Part shown: positions 1 to 8,864 of the stretch, piece by piece
Layout of the letters: every line of letters starts with the position of its first letter
How positions within the stretch are numbered: the first letter of the stretch is position 1
The notes under the pieces: model-generated
What the model saw: the letters and a program-made list of their open reading frames with translations, nothing else
Told to the model about the DNA's origin: nothing
Databases searched by the model: none
From: an uncultured Elusimicrobia bacterium
GTDB taxonomy: Bacteria > Elusimicrobiota > Elusimicrobia > Elusimicrobiales > Elusimicrobiaceae
Direction: 5' to 3'
DNA length: 10,319 bases
Assembly (NCBI GenBank): GCA_945483375.1
Contig: CALYRQ010000017.1
Span: forward strand, 1-10,319
Position numbers and translations under genes: made by a program

Positions 1-1
1 G

Positions 2-2557
2 AAGACGAATACCACCCCTTTGATGAAACAATACTACGATATCCGCTCCAAACACCCGGGTATCATTCTGTTCTTCCGGCTAGGTGATTTTTACGAAATG
101 TTTGACGAGCAGGCCCGCGAAGTCAGCGCACTTTTAGGCCTTACGCTTACCGCGCGCCACGGCGTGCCCATGTGCGGCATTCCCTTTCACGCGGCAAACA
201 ACTACATTGTACGGCTTCTTAACGCGGGGAAGAAAATCGGTATTTGCGAGCAAACCAGTTCGGTGATGGATAAAAACACCAAACTTTTTGAGCGCAAAGT
301 CACGCGCGTGATTACGCCCGGCACGCTGATGGAAGACTCCCTTTTGGACGCCAACCAATCCAACTATCTGGTGTGTTTATCCGTTCATCCGCGCGGGTGG
401 GCGCTTTCGTGCGTGGAGGTTTCCACCGGCGAGTTTTGGGTCAATCAGAACGATAAAGATTCCACGCTTACCAATTTGGCCGCCGCCCTGGCGGCGATTA
501 ATCCTTCGGAAGTGGTGGGGGATAAGGATTCGCTCGAACAGCTTAAAAATAAAGTGGTGCTTCCCGGCAAACTGACGCTGACGGAACAGCCCGCTTTCGA
601 AGGGGACTATACGCTCCCCGTCAACTGGCCCGCGCTCGGCGCGTGGGGGGATAAGAAAAAAGCCCTCGCCTGCGCCTTGCAAACCATGAGGTATTTAAGC
701 GTAACGGAACCCAGTTTTAAAACCGTTTTAATTCCGTCCTATCGGGAACTTAAAGACAGCCTGCAAATCGACGAAAACGCCGTGGCTTCTTTGGAACTCG
801 TCAAAAGCCAGGAGGGCGGCCGCCGCGGCAGCCTGTGGGCGCTCTTAGACCATACCAAAACCGCCGTGGGAAGCCGTAAACTCAAAGAGTGGATTTTGCA
901 CCCGCTGATGGATCCGGGCGAGATAACCGCGCGGCAGGACTCGGTGGAAGGGTTCGTAAAAAATCAGTCCGCGCTGGCGGATTTGTCTGCGCTTTTGGAA
1001 AATATATCCGACGTGGAACGCATCATGACGCGCACCGCCACCGGCACGGCGTCGCCGCGGGATTTGTCGGGCCTCAGGCAGTCTTTATTAAATATAGACC
1101 CACTGGCCCGGTGGTTTGAAACATACGGCGATATTGCGCCGCACCTGCGCGCCCTGTTTAATGAAAACCTGCCCGTTCTTAGGGAAATGTCCCGCACGCT
1201 TTATGACGCGGTGGACGAAAACCCGCCGTTAAAACTTTCCGACGGGCACGTCATCCGCGCCGGCTACAACGCGGAGCTGGACGAACTGCGCTCGCTCAAA
1301 CAAAACGGCCGTAAATGTATGGAAGAAATGTGCGCGCGCGAACGGGAAAAAACGGGTATTCCCACCATGCGGGTGGGGGTTAATTCCGTTTTCGGGTTCT
1401 ATTTTGAAGTTACTAAAAGCCATATTGCCAAAGTGCCTTTTAACTATGTCCGCAAACAGACGCTCGTCAATGCGGAGCGTTTTATTACCGAAGAGTTAAA
1501 AGAGCTGGAAGACAAAATTTTAAATGCGGAACAGAAAATCATCCGGCTGGAAAGTTCGCTGTTTGATGAAATCCGCAAAACGTGCGCCGCGCGTATCAAC
1601 CACGTAAAAGCGTTTGCGCAGATTGTGTCGGAGCTGGACGTGTATATGTCGCTTGCGCTGTGCGCGATGAAAGGCAATTACACCCGCCCGGTGGTGGACA
1701 ACGGCACCGAACTTCATTACGAAAACGGACGCCATCCGCTGGTGGAAGCAACGCTTCCCTCCGGCAGCTTTGTACCCAACGGCCTTGCCATCGGCACGCC
1801 GGAAAACCAGATTATGCTGATTACCGGCCCCAACATGGGCGGTAAGAGCGTATTTTTAAAGCAGACGGCCATTATCGTCATTATGGCGCAGATGGGTTCT
1901 TTTGTGCCCGCTTCGGCGGCGCGCGTGGGCGTGGTGGATAAAATCATGACGCGTATCGGCGCGCACGACGCGCTTTCCCGCGGCAATTCCACTTTTATGG
2001 TGGAGATGCACGAAACCGCGCACATTTTGGCGTCCATGACGCCGCGCAGTTTGATTTTGCTTGACGAAGTCGGCCGCGGAACGTCCACCTTTGACGGCAT
2101 TTCCATCGCCTGGGCGATTGTGGAGTACTTATATAAGCCTTCCGGCGGACCGAAAGTTCTGTTTGCCACACACTATTTTGAACTTGTCGACCTGGAAAAC
2201 AAGTACGAAAGCGTAAGCAACTGGCACGTGGACGCCAAGGAATACAAAGACGCGTCCGGCGAAATCCGCTTGGCGTTTTTGTACCAGATTTTGCCCGGCG
2301 CGGCGGACCGCTCGTACGGGATTCACGTGGCGGAAATCGCGGGGCTGCCCGCGGCGTGTACGCTTCGCGCCAAAAAAGTGCTGAAAGATTTAGAAGCCAA
2401 AAAAGGCGCCAAAATTTCCGCCAAAGAACAGGATATGGTAAAAGATTTGTTTTCTTCGCCCATTGTGGAAGAAATCAAAATGGCGGACCCGGACAAGCTG
2501 ACCCCGCTGGCCGCCCTACAGTTAATTTGCGAATGGAAGAAACGCATCAATGAGTAA
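2..2557 (+). CDS. mutS: DNA mismatch repair protein MutS, 5' end outside window
   Basis: MutS is the mismatch-recognition ATPase that starts post-replicative DNA repair, working as a cytoplasmic dimer with MutL. The reading frame is open from base 2 and reads KTNTTPLMKQYY, the conserved start of the family. The true start codon therefore lies just upstream; the TTG at 20 and ATG at 23 are internal. The mismatch-wedging Phe-X-Glu motif (GDFYEMF) has its Phe-Tyr-Glu codons at 89-97. The connector, lever and clamp domains follow. The ATPase domain has a Walker A motif GPNMGGKS at 1826-1849, a Walker B LILLDE at 2051-2068 followed by GRGTSTFDG, and the FATHYFEL segment near 2162. The C-terminus keeps the PDKLTPLAAL helix-turn-helix-like tail. 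About 850 residues are visible, a normal length. It overlaps mutL by 8 bases, implying one operon and translational coupling. Confidence 0.97.
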   Translation, partial: KTNTTPLMKQYYDIRSKHPGIILFFRLGDFYEMFDEQAREVSALLGLTLTARHGVPMCGIPFHAANNYIVRLLNAGKKIGICEQTSSVMDKNTKLFERKVTRVITPGTLMEDSLLDANQSNYLVCLSVHPRGWALSCVEVSTGEFWVNQNDKDSTLTNLAAALAAINPSEVVGDKDSLEQLKNKVVLPGKLTLTEQPAFEGDYTLPVNWPALGAWGDKKKALACALQTMRYLSVTEPSFKTVLIPSYRELKDSLQIDENAVASLELVKSQEGGRRGSLWALLDHTKTAVGSRKLKEWILHPLMDPGEITARQDSVEGFVKNQSALADLSALLENISDVERIMTRTATGTASPRDLSGLRQSLLNIDPLARWFETYGDIAPHLRALFNENLPVLREMSRTLYDAVDENPPLKLSDGHVIRAGYNAELDELRSLKQNGRKCMEEMCAREREKTGIPTMRVGVNSVFGFYFEVTKSHIAKVPFNYVRKQTLVNAERFITEELKELEDKILNAEQKIIRLESSLFDEIRKTCAARINHVKAFAQIVSELDVYMSLALCAMKGNYTRPVVDNGTELHYENGRHPLVEATLPSGSFVPNGLAIGTPENQIMLITGPNMGGKSVFLKQTAIIVIMAQMGSFVPASAARVGVVDKIMTRIGAHDALSRGNSTFMVEMHETAHILASMTPRSLILLDEVGRGTSTFDGISIAWAIVEYLYKPSGGPKVLFATHYFELVDLENKYESVSNWHVDAKEYKDASGEIRLAFLYQILPGAADRSYGIHVAEIAGLPAACTLRAKKVLKDLEAKKGAKISAKEQDMVKDLFSSPIVEEIKMADPDKLTPLAALQLICEWKKRINE

Positions 2558-4460
2558 CATACGCGTACTGGACGAAAAAACCGCCGGGAAAATTGCCGCC
2601 GGAGAAGTAATCGAACGCCCCGCCGGGGTGCTTAAAGAGCTTTTGGAAAACGCGGTGGACGCGGGCGCCACGTGCATTAACGTGGATATCGAAGGCTCCG
2701 GTAAGGATTTGATCCGCATTAACGACAACGGTTGCGGCATGAGCGCGGAAGACTTGGAGCTGTCCGTCCTGCGCCACGCCACCAGCAAAATCCGCGCGTT
2801 TGACGATTTGGAAAATTTGCATACGTTCGGTTTCCGCGGGGAAGCGCTCTATTCCGTGGCGGCCGTTTCGCGCATGACGCTGACCAGCTGCGAAGAAGGC
2901 GGAAACGGCAACCGCCTTGAACTGCACGCCGGGAAAGTGGTGTTAAAAAGCCCCGCTCCGTCTATTAAAGGCACGACGGTGGAAATACGCAATCTGTTTT
3001 ACAATACGCCCGCCCGTCTTAAATTTTTGAAGAGCGATTCGTACGAACGCGCCTGTTTGTTAAAAGTAATCGAAGAGAGCGCGCTCGCCAATCTGTCCGT
3101 GGCGTACCGCGTAACGGTAAACGGGCGCGAAGTGTACAATCTCCCCGCCGAAAACGGCCCGCTGGCCAGTGCCGTGCCGGCGCGCGCCAAAGCCATTTTG
3201 GGGGAAGAAGTCAGCCAAAGTTTGGCGTTCAAAGAGTTTGAAGAAATGGGCCTAAAACTGTTCCTTACGCCGGCCGACAAACTCGTTTCCGTGCGGGACA
3301 TGCAATACGTATTTGTCAACCGCCGTCCGATTGATTCCAAAACCGTCCAGCAGGCCATTTATAAAGCCTATCAAAACGTCCGCCCGAAAGACCGCCACCC
3401 GGCGTTTGTGGCGTATATGACGCTTTCCCCGGCGGATTTCGACGTGAACATTCATCCGCAAAAGCGCGATATCCGTTTTGTAAACGAAAATAAAGTATTC
3501 GGTTTTATCATGCACGCGGCGGGGGAAACCGTTTTCCAAAACGCGCGCCCGGTGGAAGTGGGCATGGCGGTCCCGTCCGTAGATTTGCCGCCCGCCGCCC
3601 AGCCCGCGGCCGAAAAATTATTTGCGGGGGAATCCATGCGTCCGCAATCGGCCGGCAATACATTTATGTCCGCCGCGGTATTTTCCTCCGCCGTTTCCAA
3701 ATCCGATTTTGCCCCCAAGCCTAGTTTTTTAATGCGCGAAACCGAAGACCCGGTGGACTATGTGGCGCGGCCCGTTTCACCCGCTCCGGCCGAAGTAACC
3801 CCGTCCCCGGATTTGCAATCCCCCGTGCGGGAAGAAGCTCCCGCTGCCACAGATTTAACCGCTGCTGGCGATCCTTCTTGGTACCAGGGGCCGTACCATT
3901 ATTTGGGTCAGCTTCAAAAAAGCTATTTGCTGTTTGAAAATCCGCTGGGACTTGTGGTTATCGACCAGCACGCCGCGCAGGAACGCGTTTTATTTGAGCA
4001 TTATCTGGACGCGTTTGACAAGCGAGACGTAAAGGTGCAAAAATTGTTGTTTCCCATTCATGTGGATTTGCCGCCGTCCAACGCCGAAACGTTGCTTTCT
4101 TGGGCGGAGTGGCTGAAAACGGCCGGGTTTGAGGTAGAGCCTTTTTCCGCGCGTACCGTGCTGGTGCGCTCCATGCCGCACATGATTCGTTTTAAAGAAG
4201 ACGATATGAAAGAATTTATCGTTTCGCTTTCGCAGGTGGTGGGAGATCCGTCTAAATCCACTGAAGGCTTAAAGCGCAAAATGGTGGCCATGCTGGCGTG
4301 TAAAAAAGCCATTAAAGCGCATGACCAAATTTCCGCCGCCGAAGCCGAAGGCCTCCTGGAAAACATGAAAAAATGTAAAGATGGCATGCACTGCCCGCAC
4401 GGCCGCCCGTGTGTGGCGCAGCTTAAAATGAAAGACGTGGACAAGCTGTTCGGCCGGTAA
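2550..4460 (+). CDS. mutL: DNA mismatch repair endonuclease MutL
   Basis: MutL couples mismatch recognition by MutS to strand nicking. The N-terminal GHKL ATPase domain has AAGEVIERPAGVLKELLENAVDAG-type motif I (general base E30, N34), NDNGCGM at 58-64, TFGFRGEAL at 92-100 and GTTVEIRNLFYNTPAR from 141. Lys305 in IHPQKRDIRF matches the ATPase-active lysine of the family. A Pro/Ala-rich linker runs from about 331 to 435. The C-terminal dimerisation domain holds the metal-dependent endonuclease motif DQHAAQERVLFE (472-483, form DQHAX2EX4E), the AC motif at 583-584, CPHGRPC at 615-621 and a terminal FGR. QKLLFP at 497-502 sits where known MutL proteins bind the beta clamp. This is therefore the nicking form used where MutH is absent. 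The 636-residue length is usual. The ATG at 2550 lies 8 bases inside mutS, with a weak GGAAGA (2535-2540) as ribosome binding site. Confidence 0.97.
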   Translation: MSNIRVLDEKTAGKIAAGEVIERPAGVLKELLENAVDAGATCINVDIEGSGKDLIRINDNGCGMSAEDLELSVLRHATSKIRAFDDLENLHTFGFRGEALYSVAAVSRMTLTSCEEGGNGNRLELHAGKVVLKSPAPSIKGTTVEIRNLFYNTPARLKFLKSDSYERACLLKVIEESALANLSVAYRVTVNGREVYNLPAENGPLASAVPARAKAILGEEVSQSLAFKEFEEMGLKLFLTPADKLVSVRDMQYVFVNRRPIDSKTVQQAIYKAYQNVRPKDRHPAFVAYMTLSPADFDVNIHPQKRDIRFVNENKVFGFIMHAAGETVFQNARPVEVGMAVPSVDLPPAAQPAAEKLFAGESMRPQSAGNTFMSAAVFSSAVSKSDFAPKPSFLMRETEDPVDYVARPVSPAPAEVTPSPDLQSPVREEAPAATDLTAAGDPSWYQGPYHYLGQLQKSYLLFENPLGLVVIDQHAAQERVLFEHYLDAFDKRDVKVQKLLFPIHVDLPPSNAETLLSWAEWLKTAGFEVEPFSARTVLVRSMPHMIRFKEDDMKEFIVSLSQVVGDPSKSTEGLKRKMVAMLACKKAIKAHDQISAAEAEGLLENMKKCKDGMHCPHGRPCVAQLKMKDVDKLFGR

Positions 4461-4480
4461 AAACATTTGTATACACCAAC

Positions 4481-4509
4481 CCCCGGGCTTTCGCCCGGGG
4501 TATTTTTTT
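4481..4509 (+). terminator. Rho-independent terminator of mutS-mutL
   Basis: A perfect 8-bp GC stem, CCCCGGGC (4481-4488) with GCCCGGGG (4493-4500), closes a TTTC loop and is followed by TA and seven T residues (4503-4509). It begins 20 bases after the mutL stop codon, so it should end the mutS-mutL transcript and insulate the pilin gene. Confidence 0.92.
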
Positions 4510-4518
4510 GTATGGACG

Positions 4519-4577
4519 GGCGGCCCCCTGCCCCCGGACGCTGCGTGCCGCCAGGGGTTGTATTGTTTTTTTTTTTT
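4519..4577 (+). other. GC-rich foldable segment followed by 12 T, function unknown
   Basis: Two short inverted repeats compete for overlapping bases: GGCGGC (4519-4524) with GCCGCC (4547-4552), and CCCCTG (4525-4530) with CAGGGG (4552-4557). They are followed eight bases later by an uninterrupted run of 12 T (4566-4577). This could be a second, weaker terminator after mutL or part of the pilin upstream region. The stems are too short and the T run too far away to call it a terminator with confidence. No credible protein is encoded here. Confidence 0.35.
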
Positions 4578-4585
4578 GATAAACT

Positions 4586-4620
4586 GGAGTCATCCCGTAG
4601 TGTTTCTGTACGGGATCTCC
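4586..4620. repeat. Inverted repeat in the pilin leader
   Basis: ATCCCGTA (4592-4599) and TACGGGAT (4609-4616) form a perfect 8-bp inverted repeat with a 9-base loop. GGAG (4586-4589) and CTCC (4617-4620) extend it to 12 pairs with a 2-base bulge on the left arm. It lies about 80 bases upstream of the pilin start and has no T run right after it, so it is not a standard terminator. It may be an operator, an RNA leader structure or a copy of a dispersed intergenic repeat; the sequence alone does not decide. Confidence 0.6.
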
Positions 4621-4688
4621 CTTGTATGGTTTATTTTCTTAAAAGCGGTAGATCCTGAACAGAAACCTCTCTGGAGGACTTTTTTGAT

Positions 4689-4693
4689 AGGAG
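4689..4693 (+). promoter_or_regulatory. Ribosome binding site fixing the pilin start
   Basis: AGGAG lies 8 bases before the ATG at 4702. It supports that start over the in-frame ATG at 4558, which would put about 48 non-pilin residues ahead of the prepilin leader and read through the inverted repeat. Confidence 0.8.
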
Positions 4694-4701
4694 AAGCTCA
4701 A

Positions 4702-5217
4702 ATGAAAGGTTTTACGCTTATTGAACTGTTAGTTGTAGTGTTAATTATTGGTATATTAGCCGCTGTAGCGTTGCCTCAGTACCAGGTGGCGGTGGAAAAG
4801 AGCCGATTAGGAACGGTGATGAGCAACGTTAAAACCATTAAAAACGCCGCAGAAGTGCATTATCTGGCGGCGGGGGAATACGGGGATGATATTACCGTAT
4901 TTGACATCGGTGAAATCAGCGGCTGCCGCTCCGCCGGTTCTGCACAGTTGCATTGTTCCAACAGTTGGTACGATTGGCTGATTTATGGCGGTGGCAACAA
5001 TTTGGCTTCCGCCGGATATACGCGCCCGTACGGCGAGTTTAAAACGGGTTACGTCCAGTTTGGCGATTACAGCCAAACGCCCGGCGTGGCCGAGTGCTGG
5101 GCCAAAGCGGATGACTCTGTGGCAAACCAGGTGTGCAAAAGTATGGGCGGCGTTGCGTCGCGCACACAGTCATGCCCGCCAAGCGGTCCCACCTGCCAAA
5201 TTTACCGTTTGCCTTAA
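4702..5217 (+). CDS. Type IV pilin-like (prepilin/pseudopilin) protein
   Basis: The protein of 171 residues begins MKGFTLIELLVVVLIIGIL, a class III prepilin signal with a very short leader. A prepilin peptidase would cut after Gly3, leaving Phe as the first mature residue and Glu at mature position 5, both hallmarks of type IV pilins and type II secretion pseudopilins. A single hydrophobic helix (about residues 4-25) ending in ALPQYQ is followed by an amphipathic helix and a globular C-terminal domain. Six cysteines (75, 85, 132, 145, 158, 165) could form disulfides, placing the domain outside the inner membrane. The segment ANQVCKSMGG and the general layout resemble pilins that occur in many copies in Elusimicrobia (recognition by eye). 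No assembly ATPase, platform protein or prepilin peptidase is nearby, so it is a lone subunit gene. Whether it is a major pilin, minor pilin or pseudopilin cannot be told. Confidence 0.9.
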   Translation: MKGFTLIELLVVVLIIGILAAVALPQYQVAVEKSRLGTVMSNVKTIKNAAEVHYLAAGEYGDDITVFDIGEISGCRSAGSAQLHCSNSWYDWLIYGGGNNLASAGYTRPYGEFKTGYVQFGDYSQTPGVAECWAKADDSVANQVCKSMGGVASRTQSCPPSGPTCQIYRLP

Positions 5218-5222
5218 TATAC

Positions 5223-5253
5223 AAAACCGCGCCTTTTAAAGACGCGGTTTTTT
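5223..5253 (+). terminator. Terminator between pilin and rnpB, probably two-way
   Basis: AAAACCGCG (5223-5231) pairs perfectly with CGCGGTTTT (5243-5251), and the stem is followed on the plus strand by a run of six T (5248-5253). It starts 6 bases after the pilin stop. Read on the minus strand the same stem ends in TTTT and lies just past the rnpB 3' end, so it can serve both converging genes. Confidence 0.85.
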
Positions 5254-5442
5254 AAAACAGAGGACGGCCGATACCCCAGATTCTGTCAGCCCTTGCGGGC
5301 TGGGATAACCATTACTCTAAGCGGCCTACTTGGTCGCGAACGCGGGCAACGTGTGGACCGGTTTGGCCTTGCTCCGTGCGGGGTTTACCTTGCCGCGACC
5401 GTTGCCGGCCGTGCGGTGGGCTCTTGCCCCACCATTTCACCC

Positions 5443-7755
<2,313 letters not shown>

Positions 7756-7819
7756 GTTATTGCTACGTCCTTTCTTAGGTTAAAAAAGAATCTGTCTTTT
7801 CATATAATAAATCCAATAT

Positions 7820-7848
7820 AGTATATCACAGAAAAGCGGCATATGCAA
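7820..7848 (-). promoter_or_regulatory. Candidate secA promoter
   Basis: On the minus strand, TTGCAT (7848-7843) and TATACT (7825-7820) are 17 bases apart, and TGA directly before the second box gives an extended -10. The -35 box matches the sigma-70 consensus at only three positions. The surrounding 60 bases are AT-rich, unlike the coding sequence. It lies about 65 bases upstream of the secA ATG. Confidence 0.5.
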
Positions 7849-7868
7849 AGGAAAGTTGACGAAACAGG

Positions 7869-7895
7869 CGGGAGGTGAGAATTTCTCACCTCCCG
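7869..7895 (-). terminator. Hairpin after the epimerase-like gene, probable terminator
   Basis: CGGGAGGTGAGA (7869-7880) and TCTCACCTCCCG (7884-7895) form a perfect 12-bp stem with a 3-base loop, 27 bases beyond the stop of the upstream minus-strand gene. After the stem the minus strand reads CCTGTTTCGTC, so the T run is poor. It should still separate this gene from secA, either as a weak terminator or as an RNA-stabilising 3' hairpin. Confidence 0.6.
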
Positions 7896-7922
7896 CGGCG
7901 GTTTGCTATGCAGTTTGGAACT

Positions 7923-8726
7923 TTACCAGGTGATTTCCACGGATTTCTCCTTCCCCAGCGCCACCGTGCCGGTAATGGTCAGGGAGGTGACGGCGCCGTC
8001 CTGCCAGACGGTGGCCACGGCGATGGCGCCGCCGGGCTGCTTCAGTGACAGGCATTGGCCCTTGCCGTGTTTTTTCGTCATCCACGCGCCGATGGCCGCG
8101 CTGCCGCTGCCGCAGCCCCGCTCCCAAACGGCGGTGTCGGTGGCCCTGACATAGACCAGCGGGTCAAAGTGCATGGCGGTCTCGTCAAACAGCAGCAGGC
8201 CCACGGCGTCCAGCTGCAGCAGACCGGCCCAGTGCCGCAGGGCGTCCTCCGCCTGATGGCGCTGTACGGTGCCGTTGGGTGCGATGATGTGGCAGATGCC
8301 TGGCAGAAATACGGCGTCCAGTGTTACTTCACCGTCACCGAAGGGGAGGGTCAGCGTTTCGATCTTCTCCGGCAGCGGCATGGACACCGTGCCGATATAG
8401 CCGTGGCGCACCACGGAGATGTCGCAGGAGACAGGGGAGTCAACGCCGGAGACATCCAGGGTAAAATGGCGGTCAACTCCCTCCGTTTCTCCGCGGCACA
8501 GCCATGCGCCAAGGCTCATGGCGGCATTGCCGCAGAACTCACCGCCCATCATCCGCAAAGCGGCATCCTGCTCGTCGGACGACTCCAAAAAGCCCACCTG
8601 CTCGGCGTCCTTTTCCAGCGCCAGCAGGTGCGAGGCGATCTGGGCATAGCGGGCGCGGGGCATGGGCGTGGTAACAAGAAGCGTGATATTTTTGGTGGGG
8701 TCGATCACCGTATATTGCAGCGTCAT
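7923..8726 (-). CDS. Diaminopimelate epimerase-fold racemase/epimerase, substrate unknown
   Basis: The protein of 267 residues has the two pseudo-symmetric halves of the DapF fold. Its two active-site cysteine motifs are GGEFCGNAAM (Cys65) and ERGCGSGSAAIGAW (Cys205, with Glu203). In this family the two cysteines act as base and acid in cofactor-free racemisation of an amino acid. The first motif differs from the CGNGxRC form usual in true DapF and is closer to the GEFCGNA form of DapF-like proteins such as the histidine racemase of staphylopine-type metallophore synthesis. No metallophore synthase, opine dehydrogenase or lysine-pathway gene lies alongside. I therefore give no gene symbol and leave the substrate open. 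The start at 8726 is set by a perfect AGGAGG (8741-8736) 9 bases upstream. The frame stays open far upstream, to 10226, but only because it is antisense to the ribonuclease gene. Confidence 0.85.
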   Translation of the reverse strand: MTLQYTVIDPTKNITLLVTTPMPRARYAQIASHLLALEKDAEQVGFLESSDEQDAALRMMGGEFCGNAAMSLGAWLCRGETEGVDRHFTLDVSGVDSPVSCDISVVRHGYIGTVSMPLPEKIETLTLPFGDGEVTLDAVFLPGICHIIAPNGTVQRHQAEDALRHWAGLLQLDAVGLLLFDETAMHFDPLVYVRATDTAVWERGCGSGSAAIGAWMTKKHGKGQCLSLKQPGGAIAVATVWQDGAVTSLTITGTVALGKEKSVEITW

Positions 8727-8766
8727 AGAGCGCAACCTCCTGTGAAATGCTTTGAAAACCAAGGCT

Positions 8767-8795
8767 ATTTTAGCAGAATTTATGTAAAATGGCAA
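8767..8795 (-). promoter_or_regulatory. Promoter of the epimerase-like gene
   Basis: On the minus strand, TTGCCA (8795-8790, five of six consensus bases) and TAAAAT (8772-8767, five of six) are exactly 17 bases apart. They sit about 40 bases upstream of the ATG at 8726, a good sigma-70/sigma-A match. Confidence 0.75.
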
Positions 8796-8801
8796 CCGCT
8801 C

Positions 8802-8830
8802 TTGCTGAAAAGATAAAAAGGTGTTAAAAT
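8802..8830 (+). promoter_or_regulatory. Candidate promoter of the beta-CASP ribonuclease gene
   Basis: TTGCTG (8802-8807, three of six consensus bases) and TAAAAT (8825-8830, five of six) are 17 bases apart, 34 bases before the ATG at 8865. The -35 boxes of this promoter and of the opposite one are only 6 bases apart, so a regulator or polymerase bound at one would affect the other. Confidence 0.55.
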
Positions 8831-8864
8831 AGGACAAATCAATGAAGCAGAAAGGATGTTTGTC

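Noticed and set aside
20..25. TTG or ATG at 20-25 as the start of mutS
   Set aside because: The frame upstream already reads the conserved TNTTPLMKQY segment of MutS, so the gene begins before the window.
4467..4658. Small plus-strand reading frame after mutL
   Set aside because: It starts inside the mutL terminator region and runs through the hairpin, the T run and the inverted repeat, with low-complexity sequence and no ribosome binding site.
4660..4686. CCTC-TCTG-GAGG followed by T residues before the pilin as an attenuator
   Set aside because: The stem is only four base pairs and lies right before the ribosome binding site; there is too little to support a terminator.
4558..4701. Upstream in-frame start for the pilin
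   Set aside because: The prepilin leader, cleavage site and ribosome binding site all point to the ATG at 4702; the extra residues would read through a structured spacer.
7869..7895. Palindrome between secA and the epimerase-like gene as a mobile-element end or operator
   Set aside because: Its position just after a stop codon and its hairpin form fit a 3' transcript end better. No transposase, target duplication or second copy is visible in the window.
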